This document shows positions 7,253 to 14,689 of a stretch of 61,198 bases of DNA, one piece after another; position 1 is the stretch's first letter, and every line of letters begins with the position of its first letter. Origin of the DNA: Chrysiogenes arsenatis DSM 11915 (lineage in GTDB: Bacteria > Chrysiogenota > Chrysiogenetes > Chrysiogenales > Chrysiogenaceae); contig NZ_AWNK01000007.1 in the NCBI RefSeq assembly GCF_000469585.1, forward strand, positions 218,911-280,108. Direction: 5' to 3'. The translations under genes and the position numbers were made by a program. The notes below the pieces were generated by a model. That model did not search any database. It was not told the origin of the DNA and saw only the letters and a program-made list of their open reading frames with translations.

Positions 7253-9604
7253 GGAGCTCCGCCAGCAGGTGTTGCTACGTTGACTTCTCTTCTTGTATCG
7301 CCGACTGATCCGACTACCATCGCTGGTCTAAGCAGACAGTTTGTGGCCACTGGCGTTTACTCTGACGGAACCTCGCAAGATATCACCGATTCCGTCACCT
7401 GGTCATCCAGCATGACTAGTTTTGCTACGATAGGCGCCAATAATGGCCTTGCTATGGGCGTAGCGGCAGGTACATCGAACATTACGGCAACCTTGGGGCT
7501 TTTATCTGACAATACCGATCTTACGGTAACTGCAGCTACGTTGGCTTCCATTACCGTAACTCCCGCAAACTCCACCATAGCGAGTGGACTCACGCGGCAG
7601 TTTCTGGCTACCGGTATCGACACCGAAGGGATATCGCATGATATTACCGCTACGGTCACATGGAGTTCGGATTCAACTGATTTCGCTACCGTCAATTCCG
7701 CTGGTCTTGCCTTGGGTGTTACTGCTGGGGCTTCTGCCATTCGTGCTACGGCTCCGAGTAGCGTAACTGGGGCAACAACTTTGACTGTCACGGGTGCAAC
7801 CTTGGACTCTATTAGCGTGACACCGGCCAATCCGAGTGTTGTTAATGGTCTGACGCGGCAGTTTACCGCCACAGGGATTTACTCTGATGGCACTTCGCAG
7901 GATATTACCGCATCTGCTGTCTGGTCAACAGTTTCGTCCGCTATTGCTACGATAAATGCCAGCGGTCTCGCCACTGGTGAGGCAGCAGGAACGACATCAG
8001 TTCGTGCTGCACTGAGCGGTATAAACGGAGCGACCAATTTGACCGTTACTGCGGAAACACTGAGTTCTATTGCGGTAGCACCCCTTAATCCGAGCGTTGT
8101 GAGCGGTCTTAACAGACAGTTTACGGCAACCGGAACCTACTCAAACGGCAGCGTGGCAGACATTAGTTCTTTAGTTGTTTGGTCATCAAGCGACATCGCG
8201 CGTGCTACCATGAATCCAAATGGAACCGCCAGCAGTGGCCTTGCCACCGGAATTGCGGTCGGTACGGCATCCATTAGCGCTGCAATGGGTGGCCAAACCG
8301 GAACGACAACTTTGAACGTTACGGCGGCAACGTTAAGTTCTATTGCAGTAACGCCGGTTACCCCAAGCGTTGCGATGGGATTAACGCGGCAGTTTGCCGC
8401 TACTGGCACCTATTCGAATGGCAGCGTGGCTGACATTACTGCTTCGGTGGTCTGGTCATCAAGCGACATCACGCGTGCTACCATGAACCCGAGCGGAACA
8501 GTCGCCAGCGGCCTTGCGACAGGTATTTTGAATGGCACTTCTGTTATTAGAGCAACCTTAGGGAGCGTCATTGGGAATACAACCTTGACTGTGACTGCGG
8601 TAACGTTGAGTTCTATTGCCGTGACACCAGAAAATTCAAGTGTTGCCAGCGGCCTGATTCGGCAGTTCACTGCCACGGGCACCTATTCTGACAGTAGCGA
8701 GGCGAACATTACAGCATTAGTCATTTGGGCATCGAGTGATATTACGCGTGCCACTATGAACCCGAATGGAACCGCCAGTAGTGGCCGTGCGACAGGCGTT
8801 TCAGTGGGAACATCTACCATAACCGCTACGCTAGGCGCCGATTCGGATGATACGACTCTGACCGTCACGGCGGCGCTGGCGAATAATCCGACACCGCCTG
8901 ATCTTGGGGAAACCGAGCGCTTCGTGGTATTGGCGAGCCAGGCGATTACCACGACCCCCGCGCCTATATCATCTATTGCGGATGGGGATTTTGGTCTGTT
9001 GGATCAAGCTCGTTCCTTTTATGCCGGATTCACCCCAGGTGTTACTGCTGGCCAATTCGTGGAGCTTACGAACGGGTTATCCTATGCGCCTGATGATGTA
9101 ACGCCTCCTTATATCGTCCCCGCACCGTATGCTTCGACGGTGGCGTTTATCAATCAGGTCAGAACTGACCTTGGCATTGCGTATACCTTCCTCGCCGCCG
9201 ACCCGAATCCGGGCGCTGCAACGCAGGTTCTTCCTGTTGAGTTGGGCAACCAGACGCTGACGCGTGGTGTGTATAAAACGGCGTCCAATGTAACCATTCA
9301 AACGGGCGATCTGACGCTCGACGCGCAGGGTGACCCTGATTCTGTCTGGATTTTTTCAATCGGTGGAACATTGGCTACCGGTGCTCCGGGCGGGAATATT
9401 ATTCTTGCCGGCGGCGCGCTCTCCAAAAATGTGTATTGGAGAACGGCCGGAACGACGATTGTCGGTACGAACACAACCTTTCGTGGAAACGTCTTTGCTT
9501 GGCCGCAAGTCAACGTAACCACAGGCGCTACGGTCGTCGGAAGATTGTTTTCTGTGACCGAGCAAGTGACCCTAGACAACAATATGGTAACCAAAGCTCC
9601 GTAA
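7253..9604 (+). CDS. BIG2 Ig-repeat / DUF3494 ice-binding-like surface protein, 5' end removed by IS256
   Basis: The frame is open from the IS256 edge to 9604. In-frame starts exist only inside the IS (for example ATG 7175, antisense to the transposase start) and give no signal peptide, so the native 5' end is gone. Six BIG2-like repeats begin TLTSLLVSP, TLASITVTP, TLDSISVTP, TLSSIAVAP, TLSSIAVTP and TLSSIAVTP. They are more diverged from one another than those of the paralogue at 972-3500. The C-terminal 240 residues form a DUF3494 domain (ANNPTPPDLGETERF, LGNQTLTRGVYK, KNVYWRTAGTT, FRGNVFAWPQV, GRLFSVTEQVTL). The two DUF3494 domains are very similar, including the end VTKAP. Known family members bind ice crystals or act in adhesion. 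Export, and hence function, is doubtful without the N-terminus. Confidence 0.85.
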   Translation, partial: GAPPAGVATLTSLLVSPTDPTTIAGLSRQFVATGVYSDGTSQDITDSVTWSSSMTSFATIGANNGLAMGVAAGTSNITATLGLLSDNTDLTVTAATLASITVTPANSTIASGLTRQFLATGIDTEGISHDITATVTWSSDSTDFATVNSAGLALGVTAGASAIRATAPSSVTGATTLTVTGATLDSISVTPANPSVVNGLTRQFTATGIYSDGTSQDITASAVWSTVSSAIATINASGLATGEAAGTTSVRAALSGINGATNLTVTAETLSSIAVAPLNPSVVSGLNRQFTATGTYSNGSVADISSLVVWSSSDIARATMNPNGTASSGLATGIAVGTASISAAMGGQTGTTTLNVTAATLSSIAVTPVTPSVAMGLTRQFAATGTYSNGSVADITASVVWSSSDITRATMNPSGTVASGLATGILNGTSVIRATLGSVIGNTTLTVTAVTLSSIAVTPENSSVASGLIRQFTATGTYSDSSEANITALVIWASSDITRATMNPNGTASSGRATGVSVGTSTITATLGADSDDTTLTVTAALANNPTPPDLGETERFVVLASQAITTTPAPISSIADGDFGLLDQARSFYAGFTPGVTAGQFVELTNGLSYAPDDVTPPYIVPAPYASTVAFINQVRTDLGIAYTFLAADPNPGAATQVLPVELGNQTLTRGVYKTASNVTIQTGDLTLDAQGDPDSVWIFSIGGTLATGAPGGNIILAGGALSKNVYWRTAGTTIVGTNTTFRGNVFAWPQVNVTTGATVVGRLFSVTEQVTLDNNMVTKAP

Positions 9605-9612
9605 AGAGCAGC

Positions 9613-9660
9613 GCCATAACTGAGGGAGCAGCGACGTGAGCCTGTTCCCTTGGTTATGGC
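9613..9660 (+). terminator. Hairpin after the second DUF3494 gene
   Basis: GCCATAAC (9613-9620) pairs with GTTATGGC (9653-9660), and part of the inner sequence (GAGGGA / TCCCTT) can pair further. No clear T-tract follows, so it may be a weak terminator or an mRNA-stabilising hairpin. Confidence 0.45.
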
Positions 9661-9722
9661 TGTGTTGCGAGCATTTTTATGTTGCTTGCTATGACAATTA
9701 AGATACGTCGAGGAGGTTTCAA

Positions 9723-10823
9723 ATGAAAAATAGTCCATTTACCATTCCTGTGTTGAAAACAACAGCGATGATGTTGTTCGCGTGTGTTGTTCTTCTGCCG
9801 TTATCAGCTCGTGCTGAGATAAAGGCTGGAAGCTTTGAGTTGAGCCCTTTTGTTGGGTACAATTTTTTCGAAAATGATAAGAATTTGAAAGATCGCCCTA
9901 TATATGGTGGACGTATTGGCTATAATTTCACGAAGCATTTTGCGCTTGAAGGGGTCGTGGAGACCATTCGCACCCGTATTGATGATAGATCCATCGTCGG
10001 TGCAAAAGAAGGGCAGTTTAGAAGCCCCATGACCGATGTAGATCTGACCTTTTACCATATTGATGCCCTCTATCACTTTATGCCTGACGGGAGATTCAAC
10101 CCGTTTGTCGTTGCGGGTATCGGTGGTGCGCACCATAGCCCTGACATATCAAGCGGCGACATGATAGCCCTCAATTATGGCGTAGGGGCGAAATATTGGT
10201 TGTCCAAAAACATCGCATTGCGATTTGACCTGAGAGATCACGTGGTTACGGAAGTATTTCAGGAAAGCTACCATAACCTTAGTGCAACGATGGGGCTTGT
10301 CTTTGCGTTAGGTGGCACGTCGAAGTCGGCTCCGGTTCAAGTGGCGCAACCCAAAACAGTACCGGCGGAAAAGGTTGTTATTGTTGTAGCGGAAACGCCT
10401 GTGCCGAAGGTTGAAGAGAAGGTCAAGGTTCTTTCAGAAGAGGCGAAAGGTGAAGGCAAAATCATTATTCTGGCGTTTGAAGACGTCCACTTTGATTTTG
10501 ATAAGGCGACGCTCAATAATGAAGCCAAAGCCGTACTGAAAGAGAGCATCCAGATTCTTAAGGACAACCCCAAGGCGAATGTCCGCATTGCCGGATATAC
10601 CTCAGCGTCTGGTACGGAAGCATATAACCAGGCACTCAGTGAAAGACGGGCAAAAGCCGTTGAAGATTACCTTGTGCAAGAAGGAGTCGTAAGGCCGGGG
10701 AGACTTTCTACTATCGGCTATGGACAGACCAGACCGGCTCAGTATGAGTCTGCCCCGAAAGATATTTACTCCAAAGCGGCGAAAGCGAATATGCGCGTTC
10801 TTTTTGAAATCATCGTCAAATAG
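9723..10823 (+). CDS. OmpA-family outer membrane protein
   Basis: This 366-residue protein has a signal peptide at residues 1-36 (ends near SARAEI). The N-terminal barrel (about 38-200) opens GSFELSPFVGYNFFEND and contains PFVVAGIGGAHHS and the strand SATMGLVFALGG. A Pro/Val/Lys-rich linker (205-245) leads to a C-terminal OmpA domain (about 250-366; VHFDFDKATLNNEA, NQALSERRAKAVEDYL, GYGQTRPA). This architecture anchors the outer membrane to peptidoglycan. In the consensus GYTDxxG the Asp that contacts diaminopimelate is Ser here (GYTSASG), while the Arg in SERRA is kept. The ribosome site GAGGAGGTTTCAA is strong. It is preceded by a hairpin and followed by an inverted repeat, so it is probably monocistronic. 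Confidence 0.9.
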   Translation: MKNSPFTIPVLKTTAMMLFACVVLLPLSARAEIKAGSFELSPFVGYNFFENDKNLKDRPIYGGRIGYNFTKHFALEGVVETIRTRIDDRSIVGAKEGQFRSPMTDVDLTFYHIDALYHFMPDGRFNPFVVAGIGGAHHSPDISSGDMIALNYGVGAKYWLSKNIALRFDLRDHVVTEVFQESYHNLSATMGLVFALGGTSKSAPVQVAQPKTVPAEKVVIVVAETPVPKVEEKVKVLSEEAKGEGKIIILAFEDVHFDFDKATLNNEAKAVLKESIQILKDNPKANVRIAGYTSASGTEAYNQALSERRAKAVEDYLVQEGVVRPGRLSTIGYGQTRPAQYESAPKDIYSKAAKANMRVLFEIIVK

Positions 10824-10893
10824 TCACGGATGAAATTGACGACGGCTATCTGCGCTGATGCTTCTTAATTGCGGTTCATCCCTTATTTCTGGT

Positions 10894-10931
10894 AGTCTGT
10901 CAACGATACGCTGTGTTGTCGTTGACAGACT
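10894..10931. promoter_or_regulatory. Perfect 13-bp inverted repeat upstream of the DUF2232 operon
   Basis: AGTCTGTCAACGA and its exact reverse complement TCGTTGACAGACT flank a 12-base loop. The repeat ends 18 bases before the GTG start at 10950. No T-tract follows, so it is not a typical intrinsic terminator for the upstream ompA-like gene. It could be an operator or an RNA hairpin near the translation start. The function is unknown. Confidence 0.5.
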
Positions 10932-10949
10932 CTAAGTAAAGGAAATTCT

Positions 10950-11843
10950 GTGGAAACCATTACCCGTAATATTTTGTTAAGCTTGGCATTGGTAGCCGTC
11001 TCTTCGTTTATACCCATCATTGGTATTATTGCTGGTCTCTTTACTCCCTACCCTTTACTGCGCACGATAGTTTCGGTGAATTTTCGGGCGTCGTTGTATG
11101 TTGCGCTACCCTCACTGCTTTTTTTAGTCGCGATCAACCCGCTTGGTGGGGGATTATATGTTTTCGAAACGGTTTTTCCTTCATTGGTGGCAGGGTACTT
11201 GTTGCTCAGTCGTACGAACCCGCTTGAAATTGTGGTGAAATCAACCTTAGCTGCTGGTGCTTTGTTGATGGGTGGTTACGTGGTGTATATGGTGATGAGT
11301 GGGTCGCATCCGGTACAGGTTTTCTTTCAGGAAATGGCTCAAGTGGTGGTTGATAGCGGCGCATCGGTCATGCTGGCGGGCGGTAATATCAATCAGGTTT
11401 TTGCTGTGCTTGCCAATATTTCGTTTGGATTTGTCATGGCAGGAATTTCATTTAGTCTTATTTGCTCATTAGGCTTGTTGTTGCGCCGTCAGAAAGCGGC
11501 GAAAAATTCCGATGATTCTTTTGCCATTGACCGTTTTGTCGGTACGCGCATTCCGTTTGAGATAGTATTTTTGTTTCTGGCTTCGTTAGTTGGAACTATG
11601 GGTGAAAATACGGCGCTGACTATGGTGGCGTCGAGTATTCTTTTCTATTTGCTTATGTTGTACGCCTTTCAGGGCGTACTTATTTTGTCGACATTCTTTC
11701 GCGTCCGTTCTGTTCCGAAGCCATTTCAGTTTGTGGTTTATATTTTTATGATTATCCAGCCGGGGCTTATTCTTGTGCTGAGCTTTTTTGGGTTATTGGA
11801 GTCGTGGTTTGACTTCCGGCGCAAGTGGTTAAAACTTCCATGA
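10950..11843 (+). CDS. DUF2232 (YybS-like) integral membrane protein
   Basis: This 297-residue protein has about eight membrane helices (for example residues 6-33, 47-66, 71-85, 95-115, 150-172, 200-222, 230-250 and 260-285). The pattern SFIPIIGIIAGLFTPYPLL and the C-terminal IQPGLILVLSFFGLLESWFDFR are typical of DUF2232 proteins, relatives of YybS and of S-component-like membrane proteins. No substrate is known. Start is GTG 10950 with AAGGAAA upstream. Its stop overlaps the ligA start (ATGA at 11840-11843), so the two are translationally coupled. Confidence 0.8.
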   Translation: METITRNILLSLALVAVSSFIPIIGIIAGLFTPYPLLRTIVSVNFRASLYVALPSLLFLVAINPLGGGLYVFETVFPSLVAGYLLLSRTNPLEIVVKSTLAAGALLMGGYVVYMVMSGSHPVQVFFQEMAQVVVDSGASVMLAGGNINQVFAVLANISFGFVMAGISFSLICSLGLLLRRQKAAKNSDDSFAIDRFVGTRIPFEIVFLFLASLVGTMGENTALTMVASSILFYLLMLYAFQGVLILSTFFRVRSVPKPFQFVVYIFMIIQPGLILVLSFFGLLESWFDFRRKWLKLP

Positions 11844-13834
11844 TGTCGTTTGACCCGACACGGCGTATTGATGAGCTGATCGAAGCAATCGAACGGTATA
11901 ATCGTGCTTATTACAGCGATGGGGTCTCGTTGATTGCGGATGCCGAATACGACACGCTTTACCGTGAGCTGGAACAACTTGAAGCAGAGTACCCACTTTT
12001 TCAGCGTAACGATTCTCCTACCAAACGGGTTGGCGCGAAAGTCAACGGCAATGTGCCACCAATTGAACATGGCGTGCCGATGCTCTCGCTGGGGAATGCC
12101 TACACGCTTGCTGAAGTAACCGATTTTATGCAGAAAGTATGGCAACACGATGAGCAGGCCACGTTTAGTGTTGAGCCGAAAATTGACGGTGTTGCCGTCA
12201 CGCTCCAGTATGTACAAGGTGAATTTAGCCTTGGTGCTACGCGCGGCGATGGGAAATTTGGCGAAGACATTACCCACACACTCAAGACGATTCGCCTCCT
12301 GCCACTGGCTATAGATACGCACTGGGCGGAATGTGAGATTCGCGGCGAGGTCTATATCCGCCGCGAGCACTTTAAGCAGATCAATCAACAGCGTGCCGCT
12401 GCTGGCGAACCGTTGTACGCGAATCCCAGGAATTTGGCGGCGGGAACGCTCAAACTCCTTGACCCTGCGTTGGCCGCGCCGCGTCACCTGAATATTTTTA
12501 CCTACGCGTTATATGGCGCACCGCTGACTACGCAGCAAGAGGCACTGAAACAACTCAAAAAACTGGGCTTTCCGGTCAATCCGTTGTCGTGTGTGTGCCG
12601 CAATGCTGACGAGGTGTTTGCTGCCATTCAGGCGATTGCTACGGCACGCTTTACCCTGCCGTACGATATCGATGGCGCGGTGATTAAAGTGAACGAATTT
12701 TCCCTGCATCAGGCTTTAGGCACCACGGCTAAAACTCCACGCTATGCTCTTGCCTATAAATATGAAGCGACGCAAGCCAGCACCCGTTTGCAGGCGATTA
12801 CGTGGCAGGTGGGTCGCACGGGCGTGCTCACTCCGGTGGCCGAGCTTGAGCCGGTTTTGCTCGCTGGCAGCACCATTGCGCGTGCCACATTGCATAATTT
12901 GGAAGAGTTGAGCCGCAAAGATATTCGCGTGGGCGACATGGTGTTTCTGGAAAAAGGTGGCGATGTCATTCCAAAGATCGTTGCGCCCATCATTCAGCAG
13001 CGCACCGGAATGGAAGTTGCGGTTATACCACCGGAATGTTGTCCCGTATGCTCAGGGAAAATTGCGAAGTCTGACGATCTGGTTGCGCTGTATTGTGTGA
13101 ATCAACAGTGCCCTGCCCGTGTCAAAGGAACGATTGCTCACTTTGCCAGCCGCGATGCGATGGATATTGAAGGCCTTGGCGAGCGCGCCGTCGAACGATT
13201 CTGGGACACAGGGATGATCCGTTCGATCAGTGATATTTATACGGCTGATCTCAGCGAGATTGCGCAACTCGATGGCTACGGCGCAAAGAGCGTTGCCAAT
13301 CTTGAAGAGGCAATCGAACGTTCCAAGCAGCGTTCGCTTTCACGGTTGCTATTTGCCCTTGGGATTCGTCATGTGGGAAAAAAGACGGCTGAAGTGCTTG
13401 CCGAGCGGTATCGCACGCTTGAGGCACTGCTCAACGCAACGCTTGAAGAATTGATCGGTCTGCCCGATATTGGCGAAAAAGTTGCCACAGAGATTACGGC
13501 GTATTTGGCGCTGGACGATACCCGTAACCTGATATACAAGCTTATTGCAGCGGGTGTGCAACCTCCGGTGACACCGCAACACGATATGACCCTCGCCGTA
13601 ACGACACCACTGACGGGCAAGACGGTATTGTTTACCGGTACGCTTTCGCTGCCTCGACGGGAGTTAGAAGAGATGGTGCGTCAACACGGTGGCGTTATCG
13701 CTGGCAGTGTCAACCGCAAACTTGACTATTTAGTCTGTGGCGAGAAACCAGGGAGTAAACGGGAAAAAGCCCTTGAACTGCAAATAACGATTTTAGATGA
13801 AGAGGAGTTCCTGACACTGTGTGGCAAAAAATAA
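11840..13834 (+). CDS. ligA: NAD-dependent DNA ligase LigA
   Basis: This protein of about 664 residues seals nicks in replication and repair using NAD+. Domain order: Ia NMN-binding (residues 1-70, AYYSDGVSLIADAEYDTLYREL), adenylation domain with the catalytic Lys in KIDG (K114), OB-fold (VGRTGVLTPVAELEPV), a Cys4 zinc finger (CCPVC...CVNQQC), helix-hairpin-helix repeats (LFALGIRHVGKKTAE, LIGLPDIGEKVA) and a C-terminal BRCT domain (LTGKTVLFTGTLSLPRRE). I chose the ATG at 11840, which overlaps the upstream stop by ATGA; a second ATG follows directly. The length is normal and all domains are complete. The 3' end overlaps the prenyltransferase start. Confidence 0.97.
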   Translation: MMSFDPTRRIDELIEAIERYNRAYYSDGVSLIADAEYDTLYRELEQLEAEYPLFQRNDSPTKRVGAKVNGNVPPIEHGVPMLSLGNAYTLAEVTDFMQKVWQHDEQATFSVEPKIDGVAVTLQYVQGEFSLGATRGDGKFGEDITHTLKTIRLLPLAIDTHWAECEIRGEVYIRREHFKQINQQRAAAGEPLYANPRNLAAGTLKLLDPALAAPRHLNIFTYALYGAPLTTQQEALKQLKKLGFPVNPLSCVCRNADEVFAAIQAIATARFTLPYDIDGAVIKVNEFSLHQALGTTAKTPRYALAYKYEATQASTRLQAITWQVGRTGVLTPVAELEPVLLAGSTIARATLHNLEELSRKDIRVGDMVFLEKGGDVIPKIVAPIIQQRTGMEVAVIPPECCPVCSGKIAKSDDLVALYCVNQQCPARVKGTIAHFASRDAMDIEGLGERAVERFWDTGMIRSISDIYTADLSEIAQLDGYGAKSVANLEEAIERSKQRSLSRLLFALGIRHVGKKTAEVLAERYRTLEALLNATLEELIGLPDIGEKVATEITAYLALDDTRNLIYKLIAAGVQPPVTPQHDMTLAVTTPLTGKTVLFTGTLSLPRRELEEMVRQHGGVIAGSVNRKLDYLVCGEKPGSKREKALELQITILDEEEFLTLCGKK

Positions 13835-14682
13835 TCACCATCCTTGAAATGATTAAATTTTCGCATACCCTCTTTGCGCTTCCCTTTGCGTTGATGGCCA
13901 TGCTTGCGGCGGCACAGGGTTTACCAAGCGGCGCGACAATTTTTTGGATTGTGGTGGCAATGGTGGGGGCGCGCAGTGCGGGGATGGCGCTGAATCGGAT
14001 TATTGATGCCGATATCGATAAAGCGAACCCACGCACCGCCAGTCGCCATTTGCCATCAGGGAAACTATCACACCGTGAAGCGTGGTTCTTTACGCTTGCT
14101 TCGCTGCTAATCTTTATTGTGGCGGCCTACATGCTAAACGATCTGGCGTTTAAGCTGAGCCCGGTCGCAGTGGCTTTTCTCGTCCTCTACCCGTACATGA
14201 AGCGCTTACACAATACGGCGCACATCATCTTAGGCCTGACATTGGCGATGGCACCGATCGGGGCGACGATTGCGGTGCGCGGCGAAGTTACCCTTTTCAG
14301 CATTTTACTCGGGTGTTTTGTGACGCTGTGGGTGGCTGGTTTTGATATTATTTACGCGACACAGGATATCCAGTTTGACCGCAGCCAAGGGTTAAAAAGC
14401 ATTCCCGCGCGCTATGGTCACGAAAAGTCGCTGGCGATTGCTTCTTCGCTGCATATGTTAGCCTATATCGCCCTCTTTCTGAGTTATATAGCCCTCAGTT
14501 TTGCAGGAGTGCTCTATTTAATTGGCATCCTTGTTGTTGGAGGCATGTTGATTTATGAACATCACTTGGCCGGAGCGGCGGAAAACCCTGATGATATTGA
14601 TACCGCGTTTTTTACCGTCAACAGCTATATTGCCGTGGTGATGTTGGTTGCCATTTGTCTGGACTGGGCGTTTGTGTGGTGA
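13819..14682 (+). CDS. UbiA-family prenyltransferase (menaquinone biosynthesis MqnP-like)
   Basis: This 287-residue protein with about eight membrane helices transfers a polyprenyl chain to an aromatic acceptor. The two Asp-rich motifs that bind Mg-diphosphate are present: NRIIDADIDKANPRT near residue 60 and DIIYATQDIQFDRSQG near 180. The start is GTG 13819 inside the end of ligA. The opening IKFSHTLFALPFALMAM and the length resemble the UbiA-like group used in the futalosine menaquinone route (MqnP) rather than classic MenA. That choice is an inference, because no other mqn genes are in view. It ends 8 bases before the convergent radical SAM gene. Confidence 0.85.
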   Translation: MWQKIITILEMIKFSHTLFALPFALMAMLAAAQGLPSGATIFWIVVAMVGARSAGMALNRIIDADIDKANPRTASRHLPSGKLSHREAWFFTLASLLIFIVAAYMLNDLAFKLSPVAVAFLVLYPYMKRLHNTAHIILGLTLAMAPIGATIAVRGEVTLFSILLGCFVTLWVAGFDIIYATQDIQFDRSQGLKSIPARYGHEKSLAIASSLHMLAYIALFLSYIALSFAGVLYLIGILVVGGMLIYEHHLAGAAENPDDIDTAFFTVNSYIAVVMLVAICLDWAFVW

Positions 14683-14689
14683 GGTCGAG

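Noticed and set aside
7357-8952. Minus-strand frames across the second Ig-repeat gene
   Set aside because: Same as above: antisense to a recognisable protein, with lengths fixed by the repeat period.
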